A model generated the notes under the pieces. It searched no databases and was not told where the DNA came from. It saw only the letters and a program-made list of their open reading frames with translations. DNA of 64,000 bases from a virus: positions 1-64,000 of IMG/VR virus record IMGVR_UViG_3300030102_005172. The stretch is one strand, 5' to 3'. A program made the position numbers and the translations under genes. This document shows positions 6,769 through 15,391 of the stretch, piece by piece. Numbering within the stretch: position 1 is the stretch's first letter; the number at the start of each line of letters is the position of its first letter.

Positions 6769-6873
6769 ATGAACCAAAAAAGGCCAAATAAGAAAATTAC
6801 TTTTAAGATTAACATATCTGAAGATAAGTATCGTCTGAGAACTTGTTTCGATGACTTATATAAGAGGATTTAA
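6769..6873 (+). CDS. Possible plus-strand peptide, 34 aa
   Basis: An ATG at 6769 opens MNQKRPNKKITFKINISEDK and continues YRLRTCFDDLYKRI before a TAA. The amino-acid pattern looks coding, yet every other gene is on the minus strand and no promoter is evident. It may be a degraded remnant of an imported gene or chance. Low confidence. Confidence 0.25.
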   Translation: MNQKRPNKKITFKINISEDKYRLRTCFDDLYKRI

Positions 6874-6905
6874 GGCCTGTTAAATTTCGTGGGTAATTAA
6901 GGACT

Positions 6906-7121
6906 CTACCCTACGATTATGGTCTTACCTTGATTCCAGCTCGTCATATGGTATCTAAAGTCGTGTAGGTCTAAGAACTCGTGAACTATTCTCCTCATCT
7001 CAGTCGAATTACCATGTATGATTTGTGTGTCAAGATAAGGTTTGTCGTACCCTAAAAGGTTTTGCTCTAAAATAATTTCAGCGTCCTTATGTCTTACTCC
7101 ATGTAGGTCAATTATCTTCAT
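6906..7121 (-). CDS. Smr-domain protein
   Basis: The 71-residue protein is a minimal Smr (small MutS-related) domain. It has IIDLHGVRHKDAEIIL at the start, a central TQIIHGNSTEMRRIVHEFL in place of the usual H-G-x-G segment, and a closing NQGKTIIVG strand. The conserved L-D-L-H-G-like motif is LHG. Smr domains nick nucleic acids or act on RNA at stalled ribosomes. The altered HGNS where HGKG is usual could change activity. Confidence 0.75.
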   Translation of the reverse strand: MKIIDLHGVRHKDAEIILEQNLLGYDKPYLDTQIIHGNSTEMRRIVHEFLDLHDFRYHMTSWNQGKTIIVG

Positions 7122-7332
7122 GATAGTACTTTCGTCTTTTCTTAGACATATTACTTAGGTGAAGTAGTGTACCTTGGAGTGTGTCTATATGTGTAAGATA
7201 GTAATGGTCTTTAATTGTATACACCTCACCAAAATTATCTTGAATCTCTATAAAGTCTTCACCAAAGTAAACGGATTTGATTTCTTGCTGTTTCTGGATG
7301 CTCCTGGATGCTAATTCGTTTGTATCTTCCAT
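7108..7332 (-). CDS. Hypothetical protein, 74 aa
   Basis: Begins MEDTNELASRSIQKQQEIKS, with VYFGEDFIEIQDNFGEVYTI and DHYYLTHIDTLQGTLLHLSN, then a basic end KKRRKYYHEDN. It overlaps the Smr gene by 14 nt, so the pair is translationally coupled. No family recognised. Confidence 0.6.
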   Translation of the reverse strand: MEDTNELASRSIQKQQEIKSVYFGEDFIEIQDNFGEVYTIKDHYYLTHIDTLQGTLLHLSNMSKKRRKYYHEDN

Positions 7333-7367
7333 AACCCTATCTATTGCCTTTTATATCGTTTTGAGAG

Positions 7368-7466
7368 TCACCCCAACCTTTCAACGCCCTCATTCGGCGC
7401 TTGTAGAAAACATTTTGGATTTACTCCGAAATTTTTCTTCGAACACACGACATCGTCCCATCTCAC
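7368..7466 (-). CDS. Small protein, 32 aa, GTG start
   Basis: A frame starting at GTG (VRWDDVVCSKKNFGVNPKCF) and ending LQAPNEGVERLG fills what would otherwise be a 140-nt gap. It reads like a conserved mini-protein with two cysteines. Just beyond its stop, a frame offset by one base continues DSQNDIKGNR, so a one-base slip in the GGGG run before the stop would lengthen it. No family name known. Confidence 0.4.
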   Translation of the reverse strand: MRWDDVVCSKKNFGVNPKCFLQAPNEGVERLG

Positions 7467-7475
7467 AAGGTCGAG

Positions 7476-7664
7476 TTAGTTGTCGTTTCTTGATTGTAAC
7501 TCATCTATTATTTCTTCTTCTTTTATATCGAAGTCCATGATGAATGGTTTTTCACAAAGGTCAATCATTCTCCATCTTAACTCCTCACGAGAGTCTACGA
7601 TTGACTGCGATGTTTTACGAACTCTATTTCCTACTGATTTTAATACTTCTTTTACTGTTTTCAC
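7476..7664 (-). CDS. Hypothetical protein, 62 aa
   Basis: Starts MKTVKEVLKSVGNRVRKTSQ and has WRMIDLCEKPFIMDFDIKEE followed by EIIDELQSRNDN. Charged, probably helical. The start overlaps the Nudix stop by 4 nt. No domain recognised. Confidence 0.6.
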   Translation of the reverse strand: MKTVKEVLKSVGNRVRKTSQSIVDSREELRWRMIDLCEKPFIMDFDIKEEEIIDELQSRNDN

Positions 7665-8068
7665 TCTTTTCCTTTAATAAATAATTGATAACTTCCTTTT
7701 ATTATATATAGTACTTTTTTACTTATAGAAGTAAGGTCGTAATCATTTATCTCATTAAAGGTAATCCATTTCACTTTCTGATGTACATTGAGCTTTGGTT
7801 TTCCACTCTCATATTTGATTATATATGGATGAACCATAATATTTTTTGTAACCCCAACCATTTCTCTTTCTGGTATTGAATAATAGGGAAATATCTCTAT
7901 ATCCAACTCTTCCTTCCATTCTCGTTTGATTGCGTCATATGGAGTTTCACCTTCCTCGATTTTTCCACCAGGAAGTTCCCATTGATTGGGACATATACTA
8001 TCCGATTGTAATCTCTGACCTATGAGGACTTTATCCTCGTCCAATAAAGCCCCACAAACTATTTTCAT
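7661..8068 (-). CDS. Nudix hydrolase (MutT-like)
   Basis: The 135-residue product carries a complete Nudix box near residues 34-56: GGKIEEGE, seven residues later REWKEEL, fitting G-x5-E-x7-R-E-x-x-E-E. The preceding QWELPGG is typical of MutT/8-oxo-dGTPase relatives. It hydrolyses a nucleoside diphosphate linked to another group, perhaps damaged or modified dNTPs. Full-length for the family. Confidence 0.88.
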   Translation of the reverse strand: MKIVCGALLDEDKVLIGQRLQSDSICPNQWELPGGKIEEGETPYDAIKREWKEELDIEIFPYYSIPEREMVGVTKNIMVHPYIIKYESGKPKLNVHQKVKWITFNEINDYDLTSISKKVLYIIKGSYQLFIKGKE

Positions 8069-8228
8069 CTTGTTCTTTCACATCGTCTTGGATTATACCG
8101 AGGTCTTTATAGTTAAACGGAATGTCATATTTCTTGCACATAAGAATCATCACTTCCGTTGCTTTCATCATTTTCTCTGGATGTTTGTTCCAAAGAATAT
8201 ATTGCATTAAGTTTTCGTTAAAACTCAT
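8031..8228 (-). CDS. Hypothetical protein, 65 aa
   Basis: MSFNENLMQYILWNKHPEKM continues with MKATEVMILMCKKYDIPFNY and a short acidic tail. It overlaps the Nudix gene by 38 nt in another frame and the nuclease gene by 4 nt. Coding is supported mainly by these junctions and by sensible composition. No family recognised. Confidence 0.5.
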   Translation of the reverse strand: MSFNENLMQYILWNKHPEKMMKATEVMILMCKKYDIPFNYKDLGIIQDDVKEQDENSLWGFIGRG

Positions 8229-8845
8229 TGTATATTAGGTATCTGAAAATCAGACCAATCCCTACCTTTTAAATTTACATTATCAAAGTAAAATGTCCAC
8301 TCGTGTTGACCTGCCCATATTTGTTTTGTGAATCCACTTGGTATAAGTGCTCCACCTTCTACATATTCGGGTTCATTATCAAAATGTACTATCACATTTA
8401 CTTTCACCTCTTCAAATACCTTGGATAAGTCTCGTTCAAATCTTTCGAGTTCTTTCCATGGTCCTCTATTTAGTGATTCGTGTTGAAGTGCACAATTTAG
8501 ATAATTAAATGTTTCTCTGAGTGTTTCTTTATCAAAACAATTAAATGCTGCTGCGGGTGCCATATGACCTTTGTCATATACATTTGCTTTGTAGTCATCA
8601 TTGTCTGAAGTCTTATATCCCTTTGGTTTCCAAAAGTCCATTCCACTTCTACTGATTTCACCTGTTGGACACATTATCTTATATGTCACTTGAAGTGGTT
8701 GTTCATATTCTTCACTATAAACAACATCATATAGGTCACCATCGTAATTTACAACTTGTGCAAATGTACTCATTGTACCTACTAACATAAAGAAGATTAT
8801 GGCGAATACCATAAAGTAATCTATTAAATCGAATTTATTTTTCAT
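8225..8845 (-). CDS. Exported DNA/RNA non-specific endonuclease (NUC family)
   Basis: MKNKFDLIDYFMVFAIIFFM then LVGTMSTFAQ is a signal peptide or anchor. The mature part has YDKGHMAPAAAFN (the D-R-G-H catalytic motif of ββα-metal nucleases, here DKGH), FNYLNCALQHESLNRGPWKELE (metal-binding Asn region) and IPSGFTKQIW near the end. This is the NUC1/Serratia nuclease fold. Export suggests degradation of extracellular or periplasmic DNA. A shared ATG-rich start (8857 or 8845) is ambiguous; I chose the basic MKNKF start. Confidence 0.8.
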   Translation of the reverse strand: MKNKFDLIDYFMVFAIIFFMLVGTMSTFAQVVNYDGDLYDVVYSEEYEQPLQVTYKIMCPTGEISRSGMDFWKPKGYKTSDNDDYKANVYDKGHMAPAAAFNCFDKETLRETFNYLNCALQHESLNRGPWKELERFERDLSKVFEEVKVNVIVHFDNEPEYVEGGALIPSGFTKQIWAGQHEWTFYFDNVNLKGRDWSDFQIPNIQ

Positions 8846-9017
8846 TTTTATATGCATTGTGTCTTGCTAACACTTTATACTTAAGTGGTGGTCTGTTTCT
8901 CTGATATTGTTCCATGGTCCACCTAAGTCTGTCTGTTTTTACCACGAACACATTATCTTCCCCATCATCGGGATTAAGATACTTGATTTGTATCTTGTAG
9001 TTTTTAAATCTAGCCAT
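8835..9017 (-). CDS. Hypothetical protein, 60 aa
   Basis: Begins MARFKNYKIQIKYLNPDDGE, then DNVFVVKTDRLRWTMEQYQR and PPLKYKVLARHNAYKNEK. Basic, with a β-strand-rich first half. It overlaps both neighbours. No family recognised. Confidence 0.6.
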   Translation of the reverse strand: MARFKNYKIQIKYLNPDDGEDNVFVVKTDRLRWTMEQYQRNRPPLKYKVLARHNAYKNEK

Positions 9018-9486
9018 CTAATTCTAATTTTCGTTCAAAATATTGGGCAGTCTCCTGTATTTCAGGATTCTGTTTGATTGTTTGCATCGCAATCATATCT
9101 TTCATTTTGGTTGTTGACCATCCATGAGCTCTTGTAGTATATACAATTTTCGGTGGTAAGTCATCACCTGTAAAAGATTTTCCTATGTAGTCCTCACCTA
9201 AGATTCTTACATCTGGTTTGAAAAACTTAATTAATTCATAAAGTTCTTCTTCCGTTTGATATACATATACTTCATCGATATATTGTATTGCCATCAATGT
9301 TCTATATCTTTCGTATAGTGGTATAACTGGTTTGTATTTAGATTTCCTATGTAGACTTGGGTCTCTCTGAAGGAATACTATAAAATGGTCACAATGTCTC
9401 TTTGCCTCTTGGAATGTGTAAACATAACCAGGATGAATTAAATCAAAGTTACCTGCGGTACATCCTACTATTTTTTGTTTATCCAT
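9010..9486 (-). CDS. Cytidylyltransferase-family nucleotidyltransferase (TagD/RfaE-like)
   Basis: The 158-residue protein opens with GCTAGNFDLIHPGYVYTFQE, the nucleotide-binding motif of the cytidylyltransferase-like family. The usual H-x-G-H appears as HPGY. It continues with a strand HFIVFLQRD, then VRILGEDYIGK and TTRAHGWSTTKMKD, equivalent to the closing S-S/T-T-x-(I/L) motif. Such enzymes activate glycerol-3-phosphate, heptose or similar substrates with CTP or ATP, a step toward surface glycans. Substrate unknown. Confidence 0.75.
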   Translation of the reverse strand: MDKQKIVGCTAGNFDLIHPGYVYTFQEAKRHCDHFIVFLQRDPSLHRKSKYKPVIPLYERYRTLMAIQYIDEVYVYQTEEELYELIKFFKPDVRILGEDYIGKSFTGDDLPPKIVYTTRAHGWSTTKMKDMIAMQTIKQNPEIQETAQYFERKLELDG

Positions 9487-9820
9487 AAGTCTTTAATTGA
9501 ATATTAATTTTATCTACTAACTTTTGATGTTTATTCAATCCATCATCTGTTAGTGTAGTTTTTAATTCTTCTAACAACTCAACAATTCTTCGTTTACCTC
9601 TAACTTTGGCGAACCCTCTGTTTTCTCTTTCTACTTGATATAAAAGAAATGCGATTTCGTCAGTTTGTCTCAACTTAGTTTCATATTTACTGATTCTTGT
9701 ATCTACTATTCTATTATCCGTTGAAGTCCATTGTGGAACATATCCTTTGTACAACTCGTCTAATCTACCCTTGAGATACTGAATCTCCATCAGTTTGTTT
9801 AGTGTTTTTGTTTCCATCAC
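9479..9820 (-). CDS. Hypothetical protein, 113 aa
   Basis: Begins with METKTLNKLMEIQYLKGRLD and is largely helical and charged. RENRGFAKVRGKRRIVELLE is a basic central segment and the end is IQLKTYG. It overlaps the J-domain gene by 56 nt and the nucleotidyltransferase by 8 nt. No family recognised; may form a coiled coil. Confidence 0.6.
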   Translation of the reverse strand: MMETKTLNKLMEIQYLKGRLDELYKGYVPQWTSTDNRIVDTRISKYETKLRQTDEIAFLLYQVERENRGFAKVRGKRRIVELLEELKTTLTDDGLNKHQKLVDKINIQLKTYG

Positions 9821-10456
9821 TTAATAGTTTTTTTTCTTTCTTTTGTAAATCCTTTGGTAAATCTTTATTAGATACTTTTAGATTTGTTTCTTCCTCAACT
9901 CGTTTGACACAAAACTTTCTTTGATTTATGTCACCCTTTCCCCATAACCAACCGATTGTTCCTTTTATTCTTTCGATTTCCTTTTCAAGTTCTACGAGAT
10001 TCTTTTTTAATATTATTTCATCTTTATCATCCAACTTATAGTTGATATCAAATTCTGCTGCGTAATCTAACATTTTTGATAAGTCTTGTCTCTCATATGC
10101 CTCTTTCACTTTCTGAAACTTATCGTGTTTACCACCTAATTTATCTGGATGGGTCTTAGCCGCGAGTCTCTTATATAAATTCTTGACTTTCCTCGGCGCA
10201 TCCCTAAGTAGTTCCCTCTGTTCATCGATTTTCCGTTGTTGTTCTTCTCGTTCTCGTTTTGCATTTTCAAAGTGAGTTGCTGGGTTTTCAAAAGCTTTCT
10301 GATTCTTTTTATTTTCTAACTTAGTTGCTTTCTTATAGTACTTGTCAAAATACTTGTCAAAATCTTTTGTGTACTTTTCAAAATCGTCCCTAACATCTTC
10401 TAGCTCTAATTTTAAGTAATCTGATTTTAACTTTAGTATTTTGAGTTTTCTGTTCA

Positions 10457-10457
<1 letters not shown>
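9765..10457 (-). CDS. J-domain (DnaJ-like) protein
   Basis: The 230-residue protein has a long charged coiled-coil N-terminus (residues 1-85) and then LYKRLAAKTHPDKLGGKHDKF, a J-domain core with the invariant HPD. It is followed by QKVKEAYERQDLSKML. A second charged region ends in a serine/asparagine tail. No zinc centre or substrate-binding domain of full DnaJ is visible. It overlaps the groEL end by 1 nt, so chaperone and co-chaperone are in one operon. It probably recruits host DnaK. Confidence 0.8.
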
Positions 10458-12058
<1,601 letters not shown>

Positions 12059-12667
12059 TTATTTACCTTTTTTTGATTTTTCTCTTGCTTGTTTTATTTG
12101 TTCTGCTCTCCATTGTGGTTGTTTACCCCTAAGATTACCTCTTAGATTGTGGAAACAATTGTAACACAAAAATCTGATATTATCTCTTTTATGATTTGTC
12201 CAATCATCGTCCATATGGTCAAGAATCAAAGGAATAGTTCCATCTGTAACTCTTTTTTCATTGTAACCACAATTGTGACATTCATGAGGAAATTCTAACT
12301 CAGGTTTATGTGAATTATTAATTAACCTTTTCTTTAATAAAAAAACAGGATATTTTGGGTGTTTACCATCTAATATATCATTCAATGCATATTTACCTTG
12401 AGTTACATTATATGGTTTCTTTACACCCTTACCTCTTTGATTCTTATGTAAGTCCCAAAGATTTTTACCTGTTTCCTCGTCTTTATATAATTTAGAATAT
12501 TTTTGATATGTAGTCAACGACACATTTAAGAATCTTGCTGCGCCTGAGTTTGACTTAGAGTTCTTCATCGCATACCGAATCTGAGACTCAGTTAGGTTCA
12601 AAGGAGTTCGTCCTTTTCCTAAAACATAACCATTCGGTAATTTAAAACCCTTTTTCATATCCTTCAT
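12059..12667 (-). CDS. HNH endonuclease with N-terminal HTH
   Basis: The 202-residue protein has an N-terminal helix-turn-helix (TESQIRYAMKNSKSNSGAAR then FLNVSLTTYQKYSKLY). The C-terminal HNH module has CHNCGYNEKR, LDHMDDDWTNHKRDNIRFLC and YNCFHNLRG, with two Cys pairs and the His-Asn-His triad. This is the usual layout of free-standing phage homing endonucleases. It sits between groES and groEL, 3 nt from groEL, suggesting insertion into a chaperonin operon. Confidence 0.85.
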   Translation of the reverse strand: MKDMKKGFKLPNGYVLGKGRTPLNLTESQIRYAMKNSKSNSGAARFLNVSLTTYQKYSKLYKDEETGKNLWDLHKNQRGKGVKKPYNVTQGKYALNDILDGKHPKYPVFLLKKRLINNSHKPELEFPHECHNCGYNEKRVTDGTIPLILDHMDDDWTNHKRDNIRFLCYNCFHNLRGNLRGKQPQWRAEQIKQAREKSKKGK

Positions 12668-12684
12668 TTATATATAAATATGGA

Positions 12685-12906
12685 TTACCCATATTTTTCC
12701 ACTATACTCTCTAAAAATTGGAATTCTCTATGAGATAGTGTTATTCTTTTTTTCTGTATTTTTTGTTCTAAATCATACAATTTTTTCTTATCTTTATACG
12801 ACCAAATCCCTAATATATGTTTTGGGTTCGAATAAAGTATTTCTTTTGCACTCATCACAAAGTGAAAGTGTCTTCTTAGTTCTCGTTCTATCAGTTTTAT
12901 ACTCAT
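12685..12906 (-). CDS. Hypothetical protein, 73 aa
   Basis: The ATG at 12906 overlaps the upstream TGA (ATGA). The product, MSIKLIERELRRHFHFVMSA, continues KEILYSNPKHILGIWSYKDK and KKRITLSHREFQFLESIVEK. Basic and helical. No family recognised. Confidence 0.6.
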   Translation of the reverse strand: MSIKLIERELRRHFHFVMSAKEILYSNPKHILGIWSYKDKKKLYDLEQKIQKKRITLSHREFQFLESIVEKYG

Positions 12907-13247
12907 TTCCAAAAGACCTGAACACCTAACAATAAAGTAGCCAATACTAAAGATACTGCTACTTTTGGTGTAATCCCTTCATTAAAGAACCTTGCAACCA
13001 TAATTGCGTATACGACCATACCAACTCCAAAACCTAAGAATCTTGCAGGCCATAGTAATCCATCAAAACCTTCTACTGAATATTTAGTTCCCCATATATA
13101 AAAATATGATATTGGTATACCAAATAATGCTAGTAAAAAAGTATTCTCTTTAAACCACTCCCATTTGAATTGTCCATTCAGTTGAAAGAACACTGCGATG
13201 TGTCCTATCAGAAACCAAAATAAACCCAACAACACATACCTGTTCAT
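12903..13247 (-). CDS. Integral membrane protein, four segments
   Basis: The 114-residue product has hydrophobic segments at about 3-20 (VLLGLFWFLIGHIAVFF), 36-52 (TFLLALFGIPISYFYIW), 66-87 (ARFLGFGVGMVVYAIMVA) and 96-112 (AVSLVLATLLLGVQVFW). No charged residues interrupt them. It lies 2 nt downstream of groES. Function unknown; neither a holin nor a transporter signature is visible, although size and topology would allow a holin-like role. Confidence 0.7.
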   Translation of the reverse strand: MNRYVLLGLFWFLIGHIAVFFQLNGQFKWEWFKENTFLLALFGIPISYFYIWGTKYSVEGFDGLLWPARFLGFGVGMVVYAIMVARFFNEGITPKVAVSLVLATLLLGVQVFWK

Positions 13248-13249
13248 TA

Positions 13250-13561
13250 TCAGTTGATTTTCATTAGTATTTCTTGTTCTCTAAATAGGTTTAGTTTTTC
13301 ACCATCTAACTTAAGTTGAATTCCTGTGTTTGGTACAATCACCATATCACCTACTTTTAGTTTCATAGGTATTTCTGTACCTGTTGTAGTGAATATACCA
13401 CTACCAACTGCGAGTACTTCACCCTTCATCTGTTCTTTATTAGATTCAGGTTTGTATAATCCACCTTTGGTCTTTTCTTCTTCTTTGATTACTTTGACTA
13501 AAACATAGTCATTTAGTGGTTGGTATGATTCATACCACTTCTTTTTTTCGGTTTTTGCCAT
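13250..13561 (-). CDS. groES: Co-chaperonin GroES (phage-encoded)
   Basis: The 103-residue protein starts with a short extra N-terminus (MAKTEKKKWYESYQPLN) and then the GroES β-barrel. DYVLVKVIKEEEKTKGGLYK precedes the mobile loop, followed by MKGEVLAVGSG, KVGDMVIVPNTG and FREQEILMKIN. The hydrophobic mobile-loop tripeptide is GLY, where bacterial GroES has I-V-L-like residues. That may tune affinity for the phage GroEL. It has its own promoter at 13582-13613 and heads a groES-membrane-73aa-HNH-groEL-J operon. Confidence 0.93.
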   Translation of the reverse strand: MAKTEKKKWYESYQPLNDYVLVKVIKEEEKTKGGLYKPESNKEQMKGEVLAVGSGIFTTTGTEIPMKLKVGDMVIVPNTGIQLKLDGEKLNLFREQEILMKIN

Positions 13562-13581
13562 AACTTCTTTCTAATTTGTTT

Positions 13582-13613
13582 ACAATATACAACTTTTTTT
13601 TAACATATACAAG
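13582..13613 (-). promoter_or_regulatory. Bacteroidetes-type promoter for groES operon
   Basis: CTTG (13610-13613) and TATATTGT (13582-13589) are 20 nt apart on the minus strand. It is a slightly degenerate copy lying just at the end of the preceding gene, 20 nt before the groES ATG. Confidence 0.65.
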
Positions 13614-13615
13614 TG

Positions 13616-13894
13616 TTATTGTTGATTTCTTTTTAGAATATCAATCACTTGTCTTAAATCTTCTGAATCACGAAATACTATTGCATTATCCGTAATTGTT
13701 ACTTCTAACTCATCGTCCCATTCATCGGAAGTATTTGATTGGAATTCAATCTCATCGATTAATAATGAATAAAATGCTGGTGTTTCAAACTCTTCGAATA
13801 CACCATCCATGTTCACAGAACTATATTCATTATTAACTGATACCTCTTCTCTATCGAAACCTAATTCGATGAGGTCTTGTTCAGTTATCATCAT
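13616..13894 (-). CDS. Acidic hypothetical protein, 92 aa
   Basis: MMITEQDLIELGFDREEVSV is followed by a strongly acidic protein (DEIEFQSNTSDEWDDELEVT) ending in LRQVIDILKRNQQ. Many D/E residues could mimic DNA charge, but nothing else supports that. It overlaps the upstream stop by 1 nt. Family unknown. Confidence 0.6.
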   Translation of the reverse strand: MMITEQDLIELGFDREEVSVNNEYSSVNMDGVFEEFETPAFYSLLIDEIEFQSNTSDEWDDELEVTITDNAIVFRDSEDLRQVIDILKRNQQ

Positions 13895-14106
13895 TATATT
13901 TTCCCCGCGTCTAACTTATCAGTATTATTAATATCTTCAATTAAAGATTCAATTTTTTCTTTAGTTAAATCTGTAAAACCATCTTCTAACAAACCATATA
14001 CTTCCCAAAGATTATCTACAACTAATCTTTTTGAACATAAAGGATTTTTTGCTTTGATTTCTTTACCTTCTTTTAACCAATCTTTTACATCGTCTCTTAA
14101 ACTCAT
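13894..14106 (-). CDS. Hypothetical protein, 70 aa
   Basis: MSLRDDVKDWLKEGKEIKAK is followed by NPLCSKRLVVDNLWEVYGLL and a helical acidic end. It lies between the HAD gene and the acidic protein, probably in one transcript with them. No family recognised. Confidence 0.6.
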   Translation of the reverse strand: MSLRDDVKDWLKEGKEIKAKNPLCSKRLVVDNLWEVYGLLEDGFTDLTKEKIESLIEDINNTDKLDAGKI

Positions 14107-14116
14107 GTTATCATAA

Positions 14117-14467
14117 TTATATCGTTACACTATCAAACCCACCATTCTTTTCAACAATAACTCCTTTTGCTCTAACTTGATTAGGGTGTTTGTCACTATT
14201 GTTGTTGATTAGGATTCTCTCAGCTCTACCAATTCCCATCACTAATTGATGGAATGGTATTCCTAAGATATCCATTTCTTGAATAGTATCATGTCTTAAA
14301 GACTCAGGTCTAGCAGTAGTTAATACAATATGGTGTCCACTTTTGAACCATGAAACCATTTTATCAACTACACCAGGCAATGCCTTAGACTTGAAAGGGT
14401 CAATACTTTCGAAAGGTACTTGGTGAACCAAAGTCCCATCGATATCACTAAAAATTGTTTTATTCAT
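14117..14467 (-). CDS. HAD-superfamily phosphatase/kinase-like protein
   Basis: The 116-residue protein has HAD motif I in IFSDIDGTLVHQ (D-x-D-G-T), motif II in HHIVLTTARPE and a basic residue in motif III near RAERILINNN, but a short cap. It resembles small phage HAD proteins that act on sugar or nucleotide phosphates. Its promoter is at 14488-14519. A complete motif IV is not obvious, so activity is uncertain. Confidence 0.75.
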   Translation of the reverse strand: MNKTIFSDIDGTLVHQVPFESIDPFKSKALPGVVDKMVSWFKSGHHIVLTTARPESLRHDTIQEMDILGIPFHQLVMGIGRAERILINNNSDKHPNQVRAKGVIVEKNGGFDSVTI

Positions 14468-14487
14468 ATTTACACATTTTTACAGTA

Positions 14488-14519
14488 CTAATATAACAAA
14501 TTATTTTTAATTAAACAAG
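14488..14519 (-). promoter_or_regulatory. Bacteroidetes-type promoter (CTTG-N20-TATATTAG)
   Basis: CTTG (14516-14519) and TATATTAG (14488-14495) on the minus strand, 20 nt apart, followed by the shared TACTGTAA leader. The 23-bp upstream element lies at 14521-14543. Confidence 0.8.
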
Positions 14520-14520
14520 C

Positions 14521-14543
14521 TTTTAATGTTAAATAATTGTTAA
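14521..14543 (-). repeat. Copy 1 of a 23-bp promoter-upstream repeat
   Basis: Identical, base for base, to 15870-15892 and 16515-16537, and one base longer than 43603-43624. Always immediately upstream of the TTTG box. Likely an AT-rich UP-like activating element. Confidence 0.65.
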
Positions 14544-14546
14544 TTT

Positions 14547-15188
14547 TTACCAATTTTCTCTTATTTTTTGTTCATCATCCCAAGTCCAACTGAATAGTCT
14601 TGTTTCTTCAGTATCGTGTAGGACAATTGTTTTTTCAGTTTCTTTATCATCATAGAAATACTCATATCCAAAACATGCGACATCGGAGTCCATTACTTTT
14701 ATGATTCTATCGGAAAATATCTTACAACCATTTGCCCAATTAATATCATCATAAGTATCTATTAAATTATTTATCATTCTTGAGTTAGGCGCTGAACCAT
14801 ATACTGCACAATCAAACAAAGTATTATTTTGTTGTGTTGGTTTCATACCTGTAAAGAATGTTATATTTTCATTTAGTTTATCCATTATCATGTCAAAACT
14901 TTGAATCGGTAGTGCGTCTGCGTCAACATAGATTCCACCAAATTCTTTTAGTAGTAAACATCTAACTCTATCACAAATAAACGCCCATCTATATAAATCA
15001 GGTTCTTTTAAGTAATTGGTTAGATATGGGTCATCTTTATATCTATCAAAAACCTCATTACCCCAAAGTTTACATTCATATCCTTGATTTATTTCAGGCA
15101 TTTTATCAGTAAACCCTTTGATTTGTTCGGGTATGGGTTTATCACCAACCCATAGTTGGTGTATTATTTTTGGTATTTTTGTTTTCAT
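14547..15188 (-). CDS. OCH1-type glycosyltransferase (GT32-like, DXD)
   Basis: The 213-residue protein begins KIPKIIHQLWVGDKPIPEQI, the hallmark IP-K-I-I-H-Q-x-W of the glycosyltransferase sugar-binding-region family. It has LYRWAFICDRVRCLLLKEFG, then GGIYVDADALPIQSFD with the D-x-D metal site, and a C-terminal WTWDDE. It would transfer a hexose from a nucleotide sugar in the cytoplasm. It sits alone, away from the main glycan cluster. Confidence 0.85.
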   Translation of the reverse strand: MKTKIPKIIHQLWVGDKPIPEQIKGFTDKMPEINQGYECKLWGNEVFDRYKDDPYLTNYLKEPDLYRWAFICDRVRCLLLKEFGGIYVDADALPIQSFDMIMDKLNENITFFTGMKPTQQNNTLFDCAVYGSAPNSRMINNLIDTYDDINWANGCKIFSDRIIKVMDSDVACFGYEYFYDDKETEKTIVLHDTEETRLFSWTWDDEQKIRENW

Positions 15189-15391
15189 ATACTTAAATGT
15201 CCTAACTTTTCATGTAACCTTTTCATATGTTTACAAGGTGAATAAGGTCTAAATTCTCTTGCTTTACATTCACAATCTGATATGTGGTAATCAATAACAG
15301 TAACATTGTAGTAAGACAACTTACCTGTCTTTTTGTTACGACTACCCATTTCTCTATACTTCCACTTGTTTAACATGGGCAAAATATCCAT
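15185..15391 (-). CDS. SWIM-like zinc-finger protein, 68 aa
   Basis: MDILPMLNKWKYREMGSRNK is followed by DYHISDCECKAREFRPYSPC and KHMKRLHEKLG. The C-x-C ... C-x-H pattern (CEC ... CKH) is the SWIM zinc-finger arrangement, used for DNA or protein contacts. It overlaps the glycosyltransferase start by 4 nt. Role unknown. Confidence 0.65.
   Translation of the reverse strand: MDILPMLNKWKYREMGSRNKKTGKLSYYNVTVIDYHISDCECKAREFRPYSPCKHMKRLHEKLGHLSI

Larger units (their letters stand above)
5653..6905. other. Long non-coding region, candidate replication origin
   Basis: About 1.25 kb with no convincing minus-strand gene in an otherwise fully packed window. It combines a perfect DnaA box, three families of short direct repeats, an inverted repeat, a GC-rich hairpin-forming island and many AT-rich tracts. 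This suite is typical of replication origins or packaging/regulatory loci (inference). A short plus-strand frame lies near its right end. Confidence 0.5.

Noticed and set aside
5653-6905. CRISPR array in the repeat-rich block
   Set aside because: The repeats are too short (10-16 bp), too few and irregularly spaced, and no cas gene is present; the Cas4-like nuclease at 42-43 kb is a typical stand-alone phage nuclease.
7277-7540. Plus-strand frame of 87 codons covering the 7333-7475 gap
   Set aside because: The same stretch has a more plausible minus-strand mini-gene in the orientation of all neighbours.
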